This document shows positions 55,255 through 64,000 of a stretch of DNA of 64,000 nt, piece by piece. The first letter of the stretch is position 1; each line of letters begins with the position of its first letter. The translations under genes and the position numbers were made by a program. The notes beneath the pieces are model-generated. The model made no database searches, was not told the origin of the DNA, and saw nothing but the letters and a program-made list of their open reading frames with translations. Source of the DNA: Xylanibacter muris (GTDB lineage Bacteria; Bacteroidota; Bacteroidia; Bacteroidales; Bacteroidaceae). Location of the stretch: positions 310,001 through 374,000 of the forward strand of contig NZ_JABKKF010000002.1 of NCBI RefSeq assembly GCF_013166605.1. The letters are read 5' to 3'.

Positions 55255-55293
55255 ATTTATAGAGACTCTTTTTTTGTTGGAGTCTCTATAAAT
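55255..55293 (-). promoter_or_regulatory. Perfect 14-bp hairpin between lpxC-fabZ and lpxA
   Basis: ATTTATAGAGACTC (55255-55268) and GAGTCTCTATAAAT (55280-55293) are exact complements around an 11-base loop. No T tract follows on the minus strand, so it looks more like a processing or stability element than a terminator. Confidence 0.6.
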
Positions 55294-55304
55294 ACTTGTC
55301 TTTC

Positions 55305-56690
55305 TTATTTGTTCTTTACTATCTGTGCTGTGAATGTTGCTTCCGACACAATATGGTCTCCAACGAATACATATCCTTTCATTGATGATATGCCATGGCG
55401 CAAAGGAGCCAATAAGTCAACTTTGAACAGCAGCGTGTCTCCCGGTACTACTTTCTGGCGGAATTTGACATCGTCTATCCGCATGAAATAGGTAGACCAT
55501 TTCTCCGGTTCTTCGACAGTGTTAAGTACAAGCAGTCCGCCACATTGTGCCATGGCCTCTATTTGAAGGACGCCAGGCATTACAGGTTCTTGCGGGAAAT
55601 GTCCTTGGAAGAAAGGTTCGTTGCTTGTTACATTCTTCACACCTACAATACTTGTCGCCCCAAGTGATATTACCTTGTCGACCAATTGCATGGGATAGCG
55701 GTGCGGAAGCAGCTCGCGTATGCGTTTCACGTCCATTATGGGTTCGTCGTTCGGGTCATATATAGGTGCTTGTATTTCATGTTTGCGTATTTCCTTACGC
55801 ATCTGGCGTGCAAACTTATTGTTTATTGTATGGCCTGGACGTGTCGCTATTATGCGGCCTTTGATAGGCTTTCCTATAAGGGCCATGTCACCTATTATAT
55901 CGAGAAGTTTATGGCGTGTGCATTCATTTTCCCAGACAAGCGGTTTATGCTGTATGTATCCCAATTTTGTCGCATCCCTGTGGGCGACTTTCAGCATATC
56001 TGCCAATTTATCCAACTGCTCCTGGGAAATTTCATTCTCATACATGACAATTGCATTGTCAAGGTCTCCGCCTTTGATAAGATTAGCCTTTAGCAGCGGG
56101 GCAATGTCGCGTACGAAGACAAATGTACGTGCCGGTGCTATTTCCGAGGAAAAGTTTTTTATATTGTCAAGTGTGGCAAACTGGCTGTTTATGAACTTGG
56201 AATTGAATGAGCACATTGCTGTCAGACTGAATTCCTCATCTGGAAGAAGTGTTATGCAAGAGCCTGTTTCTTCGTCTTTTACCTCTATTTTTTTTCTTAT
56301 GACATACCAGTCTTTGGGAGCGTTCTGCTCTTCAATGCCTATCTCATTTATTTTCTCGACATATTTGATTGCGCTACCGTCCAAGATAGGAAACTCCGGG
56401 CCGTTCACCTGTATCATACAGTTGTCGATACCTAAGGCGTAAAGTGCTGCAAGTCCGTGCTCGACAGTAGATACTCTTACTTCACCTTTCCCAAGAACGG
56501 TACCGCGTTGGGTATCAATGACATTTTCTGCGATAGCGTCAATTATCGGCATTCCGTCAAGGTCTATGCGCTGTATTTTGTATCCGGTATTTTCTGCAGA
56601 AGGATTAAATGTCACTGTAAGACTGAGGCCGGTATGCAAACCCTTTCCACAGAGTGAGAAACTGCCTTTCAGAGTTGTCTGTTTCATCAT
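55305..56690 (-). CDS. lpxC-fabZ: LpxC-FabZ fusion: UDP-3-O-acyl-GlcNAc deacetylase / 3-hydroxyacyl-ACP dehydratase
   Basis: 461 residues, a two-domain fusion characteristic of Bacteroidetes. Residues 1 to ~305 are LpxC, the committed zinc deacetylase of lipid A synthesis (STVEHGLAALYALG and RHKLLDIIGDMALIG carry zinc ligands). Residues ~318-461 are FabZ (LLPHRYPMQLVDKV, GHFPQEPVMPGVLQIEAMAQ), the hot-dog dehydratase of fatty-acid elongation. Joining them ties the use of hydroxyacyl-ACP for lipid A to its removal for phospholipid. It starts five bases after lpxD. Confidence 0.97.
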   Translation of the reverse strand: MMKQTTLKGSFSLCGKGLHTGLSLTVTFNPSAENTGYKIQRIDLDGMPIIDAIAENVIDTQRGTVLGKGEVRVSTVEHGLAALYALGIDNCMIQVNGPEFPILDGSAIKYVEKINEIGIEEQNAPKDWYVIRKKIEVKDEETGSCITLLPDEEFSLTAMCSFNSKFINSQFATLDNIKNFSSEIAPARTFVFVRDIAPLLKANLIKGGDLDNAIVMYENEISQEQLDKLADMLKVAHRDATKLGYIQHKPLVWENECTRHKLLDIIGDMALIGKPIKGRIIATRPGHTINNKFARQMRKEIRKHEIQAPIYDPNDEPIMDVKRIRELLPHRYPMQLVDKVISLGATSIVGVKNVTSNEPFFQGHFPQEPVMPGVLQIEAMAQCGGLLVLNTVEEPEKWSTYFMRIDDVKFRQKVVPGDTLLFKVDLLAPLRHGISSMKGYVFVGDHIVSEATFTAQIVKNK

Positions 56691-56695
56691 AAATG

Positions 56696-57730
56696 TTATT
56701 TCTTGGTTTTAAGTTCTTTTATTTCTTTTTGTAGTTCGTCTATCTGCTTGTAAAGCTCAGGTAATTTACGGAATATGGCCTGTGATTTGAAATATGCTTT
56801 AGGTTCCATGGGTGGTGTGCCTATAAGTGTCTGATTTCCTTTTATATTACCAGGCACACCGCTTTGCGCGCCCAAGAAAGTCTTGTCTCCGATATGGATG
56901 TGACCGGCAAGTCCGACCTGTCCGCCAAACATACACCATGATCCCACTTTAGTGCTTCCGGCTATGCCCACTTGTGCTGACATTACTGTATTTTCTCCTA
57001 TTTCGACATTGTGTGCAACTTGAATCAGGTTGTCGAGTTTGACACCTTTACGTATGATTGTACTTCCCATTGTCGAGCGGTCTATACATGTGTTTGCACC
57101 GATTTCTACATTGTCTTCTATGGTTACAATACCGATCTGCGGAATCTTGTCGTAGCCTTCTGCATTCGGTGCGAATCCGAATCCGTCGGCTCCGATTACT
57201 GTTCCGGCATGTATTGTGACTCTGTTTCCGATACGGCAGCTTTCATATATGGTCACATTGGGATATAAGAGACAGTTCTCGCCTATGGAGACGTTATCAC
57301 CGATTACGGTATGTGGATATATCTGTGAGCCATTGCCGATTACGGCATTGTCGCCTATGCATGCGAAAGCGCCTATATATACATTCTCTGCAATTTTTGC
57401 AGAATCGGAAATATATGCGGTAGGGTGTATTCCTGTTTTTTTCGGTTTTATAGATTCGTATAACTGAAGTAGTTTAGCTACGCTTTCATATGCGTTTTCG
57501 ACACGGATAAGAGTTGGCTTTACCGGTTTTTCTAATTTTAAATCGTTATTTATCAAAACAATAGATGATTCAGTCTCATATATGTATTGAGTGTATTTAG
57601 GATTTGAGAGAAATGATATGGCACCGTGTGCCCCCTCTTCGATTTTAGCAAAGGTATTGACAGTGGCGTTATTATCACCTTCCACTTTACCGCCGATAAA
57701 ATCAGCAATTTGTTTAGCTGTAAATTCCAT
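56696..57730 (-). CDS. lpxD: UDP-3-O-acylglucosamine N-acyltransferase
   Basis: Third acyl step of lipid A synthesis. 344 residues: an N-terminal uridine-binding domain (to ~100), hexapeptide-repeat beta helix ([20 protein letters not shown]), the catalytic His in [16 protein letters not shown], and a C-terminal helix ([19 protein letters not shown]). The promoter at 57759-57766 makes it the head of the lpxD-lpxC/fabZ-lpxA-miaA-PBP1A-helicase transcript. Confidence 0.97.
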   Translation of the reverse strand: MEFTAKQIADFIGGKVEGDNNATVNTFAKIEEGAHGAISFLSNPKYTQYIYETESSIVLINNDLKLEKPVKPTLIRVENAYESVAKLLQLYESIKPKKTGIHPTAYISDSAKIAENVYIGAFACIGDNAVIGNGSQIYPHTVIGDNVSIGENCLLYPNVTIYESCRIGNRVTIHAGTVIGADGFGFAPNAEGYDKIPQIGIVTIEDNVEIGANTCIDRSTMGSTIIRKGVKLDNLIQVAHNVEIGENTVMSAQVGIAGSTKVGSWCMFGGQVGLAGHIHIGDKTFLGAQSGVPGNIKGNQTLIGTPPMEPKAYFKSQAIFRKLPELYKQIDELQKEIKELKTKK

Positions 57731-57758
57731 TCTTTGTTGCTTTGTTCATTTAATTTTG

Positions 57759-57766
57759 CAAATATA
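57759..57766 (-). promoter_or_regulatory. -7 promoter element of lpxD
   Basis: TATATTTG on the minus strand, 28 bases upstream of the lpxD start. An ATTG at 20 bases further upstream is close to the TTTG -33 box. Confidence 0.7.
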
Positions 57767-57953
57767 GCAATTTTTTTTATAAGGCACAATGAAAATGTTT
57801 TTTTTCGTATTTAATTCTGTTAATAGTGTTTGTTTATACTTTTGATTAGTGCTTTGTCGTATGGATATGCGGTTACTGGAAAATTAATGAAAATGGTGTA
57901 GGAGGTATGATATTGAATGAAGAAATGAAAACGACAATAATCTTTTTATGAAT

Positions 57954-58000
57954 AAAGCCGCGTCAGAACTGATGTCAGACAGTTTTCCTGATGCGGCTTT
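57954..58000 (-). terminator. Terminator after pyrF
   Basis: AAAGCCGCGTCAG (57954-57966) pairs with CTGATGCGGCTTT (57988-58000) with one G-T pair. It lies about 50 bases after the pyrF stop and ends the 58-64 kb transcript; it may work in both directions. Confidence 0.8.
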
Positions 58001-58050
58001 GTTCATTATAAGTATATTCCGGAATCCGTTACGGAACTTGTGTGGTGGTG

Positions 58051-58878
58051 CTATATGTTTATTTTGTTCAGTTCGGCAGCCATTTCTGCTTGTAATGCTT
58101 TCGCGTTTTTTGCGGCAGCTTCTGCGAAGTCATTTCCTTTTGATGCATAGATGATTCCGCGTGATGAATTGACCAACAGCCCACAGTCTTTAGTCATTCC
58201 GTACTTACATACTTCCTGAAGGCTTCCTCCCTGTGCTCCGACTCCTGGTACTAAAAGGAAATGGTTTGGAGCGACATTACGTATGTCTTTGAACATCTCT
58301 CCCTGAGTCGCGCCTACAACATACATCATATTTTCCTGATTACCCCACTGTTGTGACTTCAATATTACTTTTTCAAACAAGCGTTGTCCGGTGTTGTCTT
58401 CTGTAAGCTGGAAGTCATGGCTTCCCTTATTGCTTGTAAGGGCAAGCAGTATGACCCATTTGCCGTCATACCCGAGAAAAGGCGTTACGCTGTCTTCACC
58501 CATATATGGAGCCACTGTAATTGCATCAAGAGCATATTCCTCAAAGAAAGTGCGTGCATACATTGCTGATGTATTTCCGATGTCTCCGCGTTTTGCATCT
58601 GCTATTATGAAATGCATTGGATAATTGTCATTGAGATATTGTATCGTTTTCTCAAATGAAATCATACCTTTTATTCCTGCCGCTTCATAGAAGGCGAGAT
58701 TGGGCTTGTATGATACGCAGTAAGATGCCGTGGCATCTATGATGGCTTTGTTGAAAGCGAATATTGGATCATCTTCTTTTAAAAGATGTTCGGGAATTTT
58801 CCTGATGTCTGTATCCAAACCGATACAAAGGAAAGATTGTTTTTCCTTTATTTGGTTTATCAAATCCTGTCTTGTCAT
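58051..58878 (-). CDS. pyrF: Orotidine 5'-phosphate decarboxylase
   Basis: Final step of UMP synthesis. 275 residues of the longer (type 2) form. [12 protein letters not shown] near the N-terminus, catalytic lysine and aspartates in [14 protein letters not shown], and [11 protein letters not shown] in the phosphate-binding loop. It lies 26 bases after prfA and before a terminator, so it closes the purC-menG-aroE-purM-prfA-pyrF run. Confidence 0.96.
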   Translation of the reverse strand: MTRQDLINQIKEKQSFLCIGLDTDIRKIPEHLLKEDDPIFAFNKAIIDATASYCVSYKPNLAFYEAAGIKGMISFEKTIQYLNDNYPMHFIIADAKRGDIGNTSAMYARTFFEEYALDAITVAPYMGEDSVTPFLGYDGKWVILLALTSNKGSHDFQLTEDNTGQRLFEKVILKSQQWGNQENMMYVVGATQGEMFKDIRNVAPNHFLLVPGVGAQGGSLQEVCKYGMTKDCGLLVNSSRGIIYASKGNDFAEAAAKNAKALQAEMAAELNKINI

Positions 58879-58904
58879 TGTCTTGTAAGATAATTTTATA
58901 TGTT

Positions 58905-60014
58905 TTACAGCTCGTTTTCTTTCATTCTCTCCGTATTTTCGGCCACAGTGAGTGCGTCAATCACTCCCTGTATGTCACCGGAAAGGAATCCTTGCAGGTC
59001 GTGTGTAGTATAGCCTATGCGGTGGTCGGTCACACGTCCCTGAGGAAAGTTATATGTGCGTATTTTTGCGCTTCTGTCTCCTGTTGATACAAGGGTTTTC
59101 CTTCGGCTTGCAATGTCGTCGATATATTTCTGGTGCTCTTTGTCGTAAATAAACGTATATAGGCGTGAAAGGGCACGCTCCTTGTTTTTAGGCTGGTCGC
59201 GTGTTTCGGTACATTCTATCAGAATTTCCTCCGTCTCACCGGTATTCGGGTTTTTCCACATATAACGCAGACGTACTCCGGATTCGACTTTGTTTACATT
59301 CTGTCCTCCGGCGCCTGAACTGCGGAAGGTATCCCATTTTATTTCCCCCTCGTTGACATGGACTTCAAACTTGTCTGCTTCAGGCAGCACGGCCACTGTC
59401 GCTGCAGATGTATGCATGCGTCCTTGTGTTTCTGTGGCTGGTACACGTTGTACTCGGTGAACGCCTGACTCATATTTTAAAATACCGTAAACATCAGATC
59501 CGCTTATGGCAAAGTCTATTTCCTTAAAGCCTCCTACGGCACCTTCGCTTACGCTGGTTATTGACAGTTGCCAACCTTTTGAGTCACAGAAGTTCTTGTA
59601 CATCTTAAATAAGTCACCGGCAAACAACGCAGCCTCGTCGCCACCTGTTCCGGCGCGTATTTCCATCTGAACGTTTTTGGCATCTTCCGGGTCTTTGGGT
59701 ATGAGTGCTATTTTTATCTCCTCTTCCAGTTGCGGCTGGAGCTTTTCGTTTTCGGAAAGTTCCTCGCGTGCCATTTCCTTCATCTCCGCATCATCTTCAT
59801 TTGCGAGAATGTCCTTGGCTTCCCTTATACTGTTCAGGCAGGCGATATACCGTTTTCGGGCATCCATTATTTCACCGAGGTCTTTATATTCCTTGGTCAG
59901 TTTTACAAAACGTTGCTGGTCTGCAATCACGTTAGGGTCGGTAATAAGTGTGGATACTTCCTCAAATCGTGCCTCCAGGCCGTCAAGTTTCTGTAATATG
60001 TTGTTATTTTCCAT
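58905..60014 (-). CDS. prfA: Peptide chain release factor 1
   Basis: Ends translation at UAA and UAG. 369 residues with the PAT tripeptide of RF1 in [10 protein letters not shown] and the GGQ peptidyl-tRNA hydrolysis motif in [11 protein letters not shown]. The PAT motif separates it from RF2, which has SPF. No frameshift site is present. A 185-base gap lies between purM and this gene. Confidence 0.97.
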   Translation of the reverse strand: MENNNILQKLDGLEARFEEVSTLITDPNVIADQQRFVKLTKEYKDLGEIMDARKRYIACLNSIREAKDILANEDDAEMKEMAREELSENEKLQPQLEEEIKIALIPKDPEDAKNVQMEIRAGTGGDEAALFAGDLFKMYKNFCDSKGWQLSITSVSEGAVGGFKEIDFAISGSDVYGILKYESGVHRVQRVPATETQGRMHTSAATVAVLPEADKFEVHVNEGEIKWDTFRSSGAGGQNVNKVESGVRLRYMWKNPNTGETEEILIECTETRDQPKNKERALSRLYTFIYDKEHQKYIDDIASRRKTLVSTGDRSAKIRTYNFPQGRVTDHRIGYTTHDLQGFLSGDIQGVIDALTVAENTERMKENEL

Positions 60015-60199
60015 TATTTGTTGTTATCTGTTTTAAATATAACCGCCTCGTCGCAGTCTTGCATATCACCGTTATTTGGTGTCCTGCATGTTTTTATGGC
60101 ATTGTTTTGATGATGTTCCGCATGTGTGTCACCTGTAGCCGTTATATAAGCTGTTTCATGTGTCTGATTTTTGCGGAAATATCCTGGAGATATTGTTGT
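60015..60199 (-). other. Gap between purM and prfA
   Basis: 185 bases on the minus-strand transcript. I find only very short open frames, no TAnnTTTG element and no strong hairpin. It may be the leader of prfA. Confidence 0.4.
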
Positions 60200-61369
60200 T
60201 TAATACTCAAATTCTCCAAATTCGGATTTGATAAGAAGGCTCTTTTCCCCATTCTCTATATGACCGATTACCTGTGCGTCAATATTGAAACTCTTGCTGA
60301 TTTCAATAATCTGTGCGGCCGCTTCTTCATTGACATATATTTCCATGCGGTGTCCCATGTTGAATACTTGATACATTTCGCGCCAGTCTGTGTGTGAGCA
60401 GTCGTGGATGGCGCGGAATAGCGGTGGAACGGGGAACATATTATCTTTTATTACCCGGCAATTATCGCTGACGAAATGGAGAACCTTTGTCTGTGCGCCT
60501 CCCGTGCAATGCACCATTCCGTGAATCTCAGGACGCAGTTTGTCGAGTATCTTTTTTATTACCGGTGCGTACGTCCTGGTTGGCGAGAGAACAAGTTTTC
60601 CCGCGTTTACAGGCGCGCCCTCAACGCTGTCTGTGAGTTTATAGTCTCCGCTGTATACAAGTTCTTCCGGGACGGCATGGTCATAGCTTTCCGGATATTT
60701 GCCGGCAAGATACTTTGCGAATACGTCATGGCGTGCGCTTGTGAGTCCGTTGCTACCCATGCCTCCGTTATATTCGTCTTCGTATGTGGCCTGTCCTGAT
60801 GAGGAAAGTCCTATGATGACATCTCCCGGGCGTATGTTCGCGTTGTTTATCACATCGGAACGCTTCATTCTGCATGTTACTGTAGAGTCGACAATTATTG
60901 TACGTACGAGGTCGCCTACGTCTGCTGTCTCTCCTCCTGTGGCGAATATTCCTATGCCCATTTCCCTCATTCGTGCAAGCAGCTCATCCGTTCCGTTTAT
61001 TATTGCGGATATGACTTCTCCCGGTACAAGCATTTTGTTTCTTCCTATAGTGCTTGATACCAGAATGTTGTCTACAGCTCCGACACAGAGAAGGTCATCG
61101 GTGTTCATTATGAGTGCATCCTGTGCGATTCCTTTCCATATACTCAGGTCGCCTGTCTCTTTCCAATACATGTATGCAAGAGAGGATTTCGTTCCGGCTC
61201 CGTCGGCATGCATGATATTGCAATATTCCGGGTCGCCTCCCAAAATGTCAGGGATGATTTTACAGAATGCCTGCGGGTATAGTCCCTTGTCGATGTTTTT
61301 AATGGCGTTATGAACGTCTTCCTTTGCTGCGCTCACTCCACGCATCATATAACGATTGCTGTTGTCCAT
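60200..61369 (-). CDS. purM: Phosphoribosylformylglycinamidine cyclo-ligase (AIR synthetase)
   Basis: Fifth step of purine synthesis, closing FGAM to AIR with ATP. 389 residues, longer than the E. coli enzyme (about 345), as is usual in Bacteroidetes. Recognisable PurM/PurL-superfamily segments are MRGVSAAKEDV, HADGAGTKSSLAYMYW, DDLLCVGAVDN, GIFATGGETADVGD and GMVHCTGGAQTK. It shares a strand with purC in the same run. Confidence 0.93.
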   Translation of the reverse strand: MDNSNRYMMRGVSAAKEDVHNAIKNIDKGLYPQAFCKIIPDILGGDPEYCNIMHADGAGTKSSLAYMYWKETGDLSIWKGIAQDALIMNTDDLLCVGAVDNILVSSTIGRNKMLVPGEVISAIINGTDELLARMREMGIGIFATGGETADVGDLVRTIIVDSTVTCRMKRSDVINNANIRPGDVIIGLSSSGQATYEDEYNGGMGSNGLTSARHDVFAKYLAGKYPESYDHAVPEELVYSGDYKLTDSVEGAPVNAGKLVLSPTRTYAPVIKKILDKLRPEIHGMVHCTGGAQTKVLHFVSDNCRVIKDNMFPVPPLFRAIHDCSHTDWREMYQVFNMGHRMEIYVNEEAAAQIIEISKSFNIDAQVIGHIENGEKSLLIKSEFGEFEY

Positions 61370-61383
61370 ATATTATATTTGTT

Positions 61384-62133
61384 TTATTTGTCTTTCCCGT
61401 TCCAGAATTCCCAGCTTGCAAATGCTTGCAGGAGCAGCATCTCGAGACCGTTTTTAACGTTTGCCCCGTATCTTTCTCCTTTCTCCATGAATAGTGTCTT
61501 GTCTGGATTATAAATGAGGTCATATAAGATGTTGTGGCTGTCCATTGCCGAATATGGCAGTTGCGGGCATTCGTCAACATTCGGATACATGCCGCATGGG
61601 GTACAGTTTATGACTACGTTGTATTCTTTAATTATTTCAGGTGTTATGGCATTGTATTTTATAGTGCCGGGGCGTTCAAAGCGGCTGACAAATACAGTTT
61701 CTATGCCGAGTGATTTCAATCCGAAGCAGATGGCCTTTGACGAGCCTCCTGTGCCAAGTATAAGAGCCTTTTTGTGATGTTTTTCCAGCATAGGCTCAAT
61801 GCTTTGTGTGAAACCTATGACATCAGAGTTATATCCCTTCAATATGGTATTCTTTCCCTCGTGGATAATCTTGATTACATTCACGGCGCCTATGGCTCTT
61901 GCTTCCGGACTTATCGAGTCAAGGTATGGAATCACTTTTTCCTTATATGGAATAGTGACGTTGAGGCCTTTTAGGTTGGGATTGGAATCTATAATTTCAT
62001 GTAGGAGATTTATTGTCGGAATCTCAAAGTTCTCATATATGGCATCAATTCCTTCGTCTGCAAATTTCTGATTGAAATAGCTTATTGAGAAAGAATGTCC
62101 CAGCGGATAGCCAATCAAGCCGTATTTGTCCAT
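61384..62133 (-). CDS. aroE: Shikimate dehydrogenase
   Basis: Reduces 3-dehydroshikimate to shikimate with NADPH. 249 residues. Substrate motifs YPLGHSFSISYFNQ (11-24 region) and LNVTIPYKEKVIPYL with the catalytic Lys, NADP motif LGTGGSSKAI, and NCTPCGMYP. It begins 33 bases after menG and ends 14 before purM; chorismate from this pathway also feeds menaquinone, which MenG completes. Confidence 0.96.
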   Translation of the reverse strand: MDKYGLIGYPLGHSFSISYFNQKFADEGIDAIYENFEIPTINLLHEIIDSNPNLKGLNVTIPYKEKVIPYLDSISPEARAIGAVNVIKIIHEGKNTILKGYNSDVIGFTQSIEPMLEKHHKKALILGTGGSSKAICFGLKSLGIETVFVSRFERPGTIKYNAITPEIIKEYNVVINCTPCGMYPNVDECPQLPYSAMDSHNILYDLIYNPDKTLFMEKGERYGANVKNGLEMLLLQAFASWEFWNGKDK

Positions 62134-62166
62134 AGTTTGTTATGTATTAAGTGTCTTGTATTACTT

Positions 62167-62907
62167 TTATTTACCCTTTTCCGCCCAGTACATCGTGCAA
62201 ATTCCCAATGTGAGTCTTTTGAACGATGTATTCACAAATCCGGCTTTTTTTAGTATGCCCATCATTGTCTCACCTTGCGGAAAGGCTTCAATTGTGGCTG
62301 AAAGGTAGGTGTATGCGCTGTTATCCTTCGATATAAGCTTTCCTATGAAAGGAAGGACTATTCTTGAATATATCCTGAACAGTTGTCTCATAGGAAATCT
62401 TACCGGTTCCGTAAGTTCAAGCACACAAAGATGACCGCCTGGTTTGAGTATGCGGCACATCTCTTTCAGTCCTTTGTCAAGGTCTGGAAAGTTCCGTATT
62501 CCGAATGTTGCCGTCACTGCATCGAATGTTTCTTCCGGGAAGCTGAGGTTCATGCAGTCTTCACGTACAAATTTTATTCTGTCGTCAAGTTTTTCCCTTG
62601 TTGCTTTTTCTGCTCCGAACCGCATCATTCCTTCCGATATGTCCGAGCCTGTCACCTTTGCGCAGGGCAGGCTCTTTGCCGCCATTATGGCGAAGTCTCC
62701 GGTACCGGTCGCCACATCAAGAATGCTTTTCGGATCTGCCGTCGCAAGTTTTTTTATCGCCTTTCGTCTCCATCCTTTGTCGATGTTCCATGACAGCCAA
62801 TGGTTCAGCTTGTCGTAAGATGGCGCGATGTTGTCAAACATCTTTTCCACTTGTCGTCCCTTGCCTTCATGATGGTTGTAAGGCTTTATTTTTTCCTGCT
62901 CGTACAT
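62167..62907 (-). CDS. menG: Demethylmenaquinone methyltransferase
   Basis: SAM-dependent C-methylation, last step of menaquinone synthesis. 246 residues; motif I is [12 protein letters not shown] near residue 62, followed by GSDISEGMM, and the UbiE/MenG signatures [18 protein letters not shown] and FGIRNFPD. Anaerobic Bacteroidales have menaquinone and no ubiquinone, so MenG is the better name than UbiE. A 13-bp hairpin lies just upstream of its start. Confidence 0.95.
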   Translation of the reverse strand: MYEQEKIKPYNHHEGKGRQVEKMFDNIAPSYDKLNHWLSWNIDKGWRRKAIKKLATADPKSILDVATGTGDFAIMAAKSLPCAKVTGSDISEGMMRFGAEKATREKLDDRIKFVREDCMNLSFPEETFDAVTATFGIRNFPDLDKGLKEMCRILKPGGHLCVLELTEPVRFPMRQLFRIYSRIVLPFIGKLISKDNSAYTYLSATIEAFPQGETMMGILKKAGFVNTSFKRLTLGICTMYWAEKGK

Positions 62908-62920
62908 TCTTTCTCTAATA

Positions 62921-62954
62921 ATCCCGGAATGCTACGGTAAGAGCATCCCGAGAT
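62921..62954 (-). promoter_or_regulatory. Hairpin in the purC-menG spacer
   Basis: On the minus strand ATCTCGGGATGCT (62954-62942) pairs with AGCATTCCGGGAT (62933-62921) through 13 bp including two G-U pairs, with an 8-base loop. On the plus strand the same positions are mismatches. It ends 13 bases before the menG start. Confidence 0.55.
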
Positions 62955-62970
62955 ATTCTATATCCATTAT

Positions 62971-63921
62971 TTATGCTCTTGTGCTGAGATATGTCTCGAC
63001 ATTCTTCTCTATGCGTCCGGCAATGTCGCTGTTTTCGCCTGCCTTGTCGAACTTCTCTCCGGTGATGTGCTCATACAGTTCTATATAGCGTTCGCTGACG
63101 CTTTCTGCATATTCATCGGTTATTTCCGGCATTGTCTGTCCGGGCTCGTTCATAAATTCATGCTCAATGAGCCATTGGCGTACAAACTCTTTTGAAAGCT
63201 GGCGCTGTGGTTCGCCCTTCTCCAGTTTCTCTTCATATCCTTCTGCGTAGAAATAGCGGCTTGAGTCTGGGGTATGTATCTCGTCTATGAGGAAAATCTT
63301 ACCGTCCCTCTTTCCAAATTCATATTTTGTGTCGACAAGTATAAGTCCTTGTCTTGCGGCTATTTCCTGTCCTCTGTTAAATAGTTTTCTTGTGTAGTCC
63401 TCCATTATGGCATAATCTTCGGCAGAAACGATGCCTTGATTTATTATTTCTTCACGCGATATATTCATGTCGTGTCCTTCGTCTGCCTTTGTTGTAGGAG
63501 TTATTATCGGTTCGGGAAAACGCTCGTTTTCCTTCATGCCTTCAGGAAGTTTTACACCGCAAATCTCGCGGCATCCGTTTTTGTATTCTCTCCATGCCGA
63601 GCCGGTGAGTATGGAGCGTATAATCATCTCTACCCGGAATCCCTCGCATTTAAGGCCTACTGTCACCATCGGGTCCGGAGTGGCAAGCTTCCAGTTCGGG
63701 CAGATGTCTGCCGTCGCATCCAGGAACTTCGCTGCAATCTGGTTCAGCACCTGTCCCTTAAACGGAATACCTTTCGGCAGAATAACGTCGAAAGCTGAGA
63801 TTCTGTCGGTTGCTACCATGACCATCAGGTCGTCATTGATGTTGTAAACGTCGCGTACCTTACCGTGATAGACATCTTTCTGTCCTGTAAAGTTGAAATC
63901 TGTTCTTGTTAATGCTTTCAT
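62971..63921 (-). CDS. purC: Phosphoribosylaminoimidazole-succinocarboxamide synthase
   Basis: Joins CAIR and aspartate to SAICAR in purine synthesis. 316 residues. [11 protein letters not shown] in the nucleotide-binding N-lobe, [28 protein letters not shown], and [29 protein letters not shown] are all family signatures. It is followed by menG and preceded by the end of another minus-strand gene at 63968. Confidence 0.97.
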   Translation of the reverse strand: MKALTRTDFNFTGQKDVYHGKVRDVYNINDDLMVMVATDRISAFDVILPKGIPFKGQVLNQIAAKFLDATADICPNWKLATPDPMVTVGLKCEGFRVEMIIRSILTGSAWREYKNGCREICGVKLPEGMKENERFPEPIITPTTKADEGHDMNISREEIINQGIVSAEDYAIMEDYTRKLFNRGQEIAARQGLILVDTKYEFGKRDGKIFLIDEIHTPDSSRYFYAEGYEEKLEKGEPQRQLSKEFVRQWLIEHEFMNEPGQTMPEITDEYAESVSERYIELYEHITGEKFDKAGENSDIAGRIEKNVETYLSTRA

Positions 63922-63967
63922 TGTTATATATGTTTTATTTGGATTTTTGTATTACCGATGTGTCATT

Positions 63968-64000
63968 TTATTTGTCAGACATATTGGCGTCTGTCTCCTC
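63968..64000 (-). CDS. C-terminal end of an upstream gene (partial)
   Basis: Ten codons read EETDANMSDK and then a TAA stop at 63968-63970, in a frame open to the window edge. An acidic C-terminal tail 46 bases before purC fits the end of a neighbouring gene; phoH often precedes purC in Bacteroides, but nothing in these few residues proves it. Confidence 0.35.
   Translation of the reverse strand, partial: EETDANMSDK

Larger units (their letters stand above)
57731..58050. other. Intergenic region with lpxD promoter and pyrF terminator
   Basis: 320 bases between pyrF and lpxD, both on the minus strand. It contains the lpxD -7 element at 57759-57766 and the pyrF terminator at 57954-58000. The AT-rich middle (57780-57950) shows no open frame or RNA gene that I can support. 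Confidence 0.7.

Noticed and set aside
60015..60199. A small gene or leader peptide between purM and prfA
   Set aside because: All ATG-started frames are very short or run out of frame into prfA, and no promoter or hairpin supports a separate unit.

Overview
The window reads as chromosomal DNA from a member of the order Bacteroidales. The evidence is: recurrent TTTG / TAnnTTTG promoter elements, an almost complete absence of Shine-Dalgarno sequences, an LpxC-FabZ fusion, a class III fructose-1,6-bisphosphatase, the atpD-C-(I)-B-E-F-H-A-G order, a malic enzyme-phosphotransacetylase fusion, and Bacteroidetes-restricted families (DUF4301, DUF4738-like, HU-CCDC81/SPOR). A Prevotellaceae-like or Bacteroides-like genome is likely; the species cannot be fixed from the sequence. 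I see no tRNA, rRNA, CRISPR array, transposase or phage gene.

Layout. 1-2.8 kb is the most accessory-looking part: a small one-helix membrane protein and an overlapping 793-residue membrane protein with two Rossmann/RCK-like modules and a C-terminal RyR domain. 2.9-16.3 kb is a long minus-strand run: class III Fbp, two glycosyltransferases, lysA and aspartokinase, FtsE, hisIE-F-A-H, purU, an FHA/zinc-ribbon protein and an HU-CCDC81/SPOR protein. At 16.3-16.45 kb divergent promoters switch to plus-strand rfbC, ugd and a lipoprotein. 19.2-19.7 kb carries the first copy of a palindromic repeat. Then come nudC and a 5'-nucleotidase (minus), and a short DnaJ-like chaperone, an NhaD antiporter and PfkA (plus). 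26.2-33.6 kb is the complete F1Fo ATP synthase operon. It is followed by a TetR regulator divergent from maeB, then DUF4301 divergent from a RelA-type (p)ppGpp synthetase. The second repeat copy lies at 41.0-41.2 kb, before the membrane pyrophosphatase HppA. 43.5-49.2 kb holds an acidic unknown protein, RarA, a 2-hydroxyacid dehydrogenase, a UPF0126/TRIC channel, cytidine deaminase and a GH73-LysM hydrolase. 49.2-57.8 kb is one minus-strand envelope cluster: lpxD, lpxC-fabZ, lpxA, miaA, PBP1A and a Pif1-like helicase. 58-64 kb is another minus-strand run: purC, menG, aroE, purM, prfA and pyrF.

Most genes are housekeeping. The PPi-driven pump, NhaD antiporter and proton-type ATP synthase together suggest tight management of proton and sodium gradients, and the lpx/PBP1A and rfbC/ugd clusters serve the cell envelope.

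The most interesting unexplained items are the RyR-domain gene pair at the left edge, a two-copy dispersed palindromic element that sits in convergent intergenic regions, a probably leaderless GTG start for the SPOR protein, several structured leaders, and DUF4301, which carries nucleotidyltransferase-like motifs.
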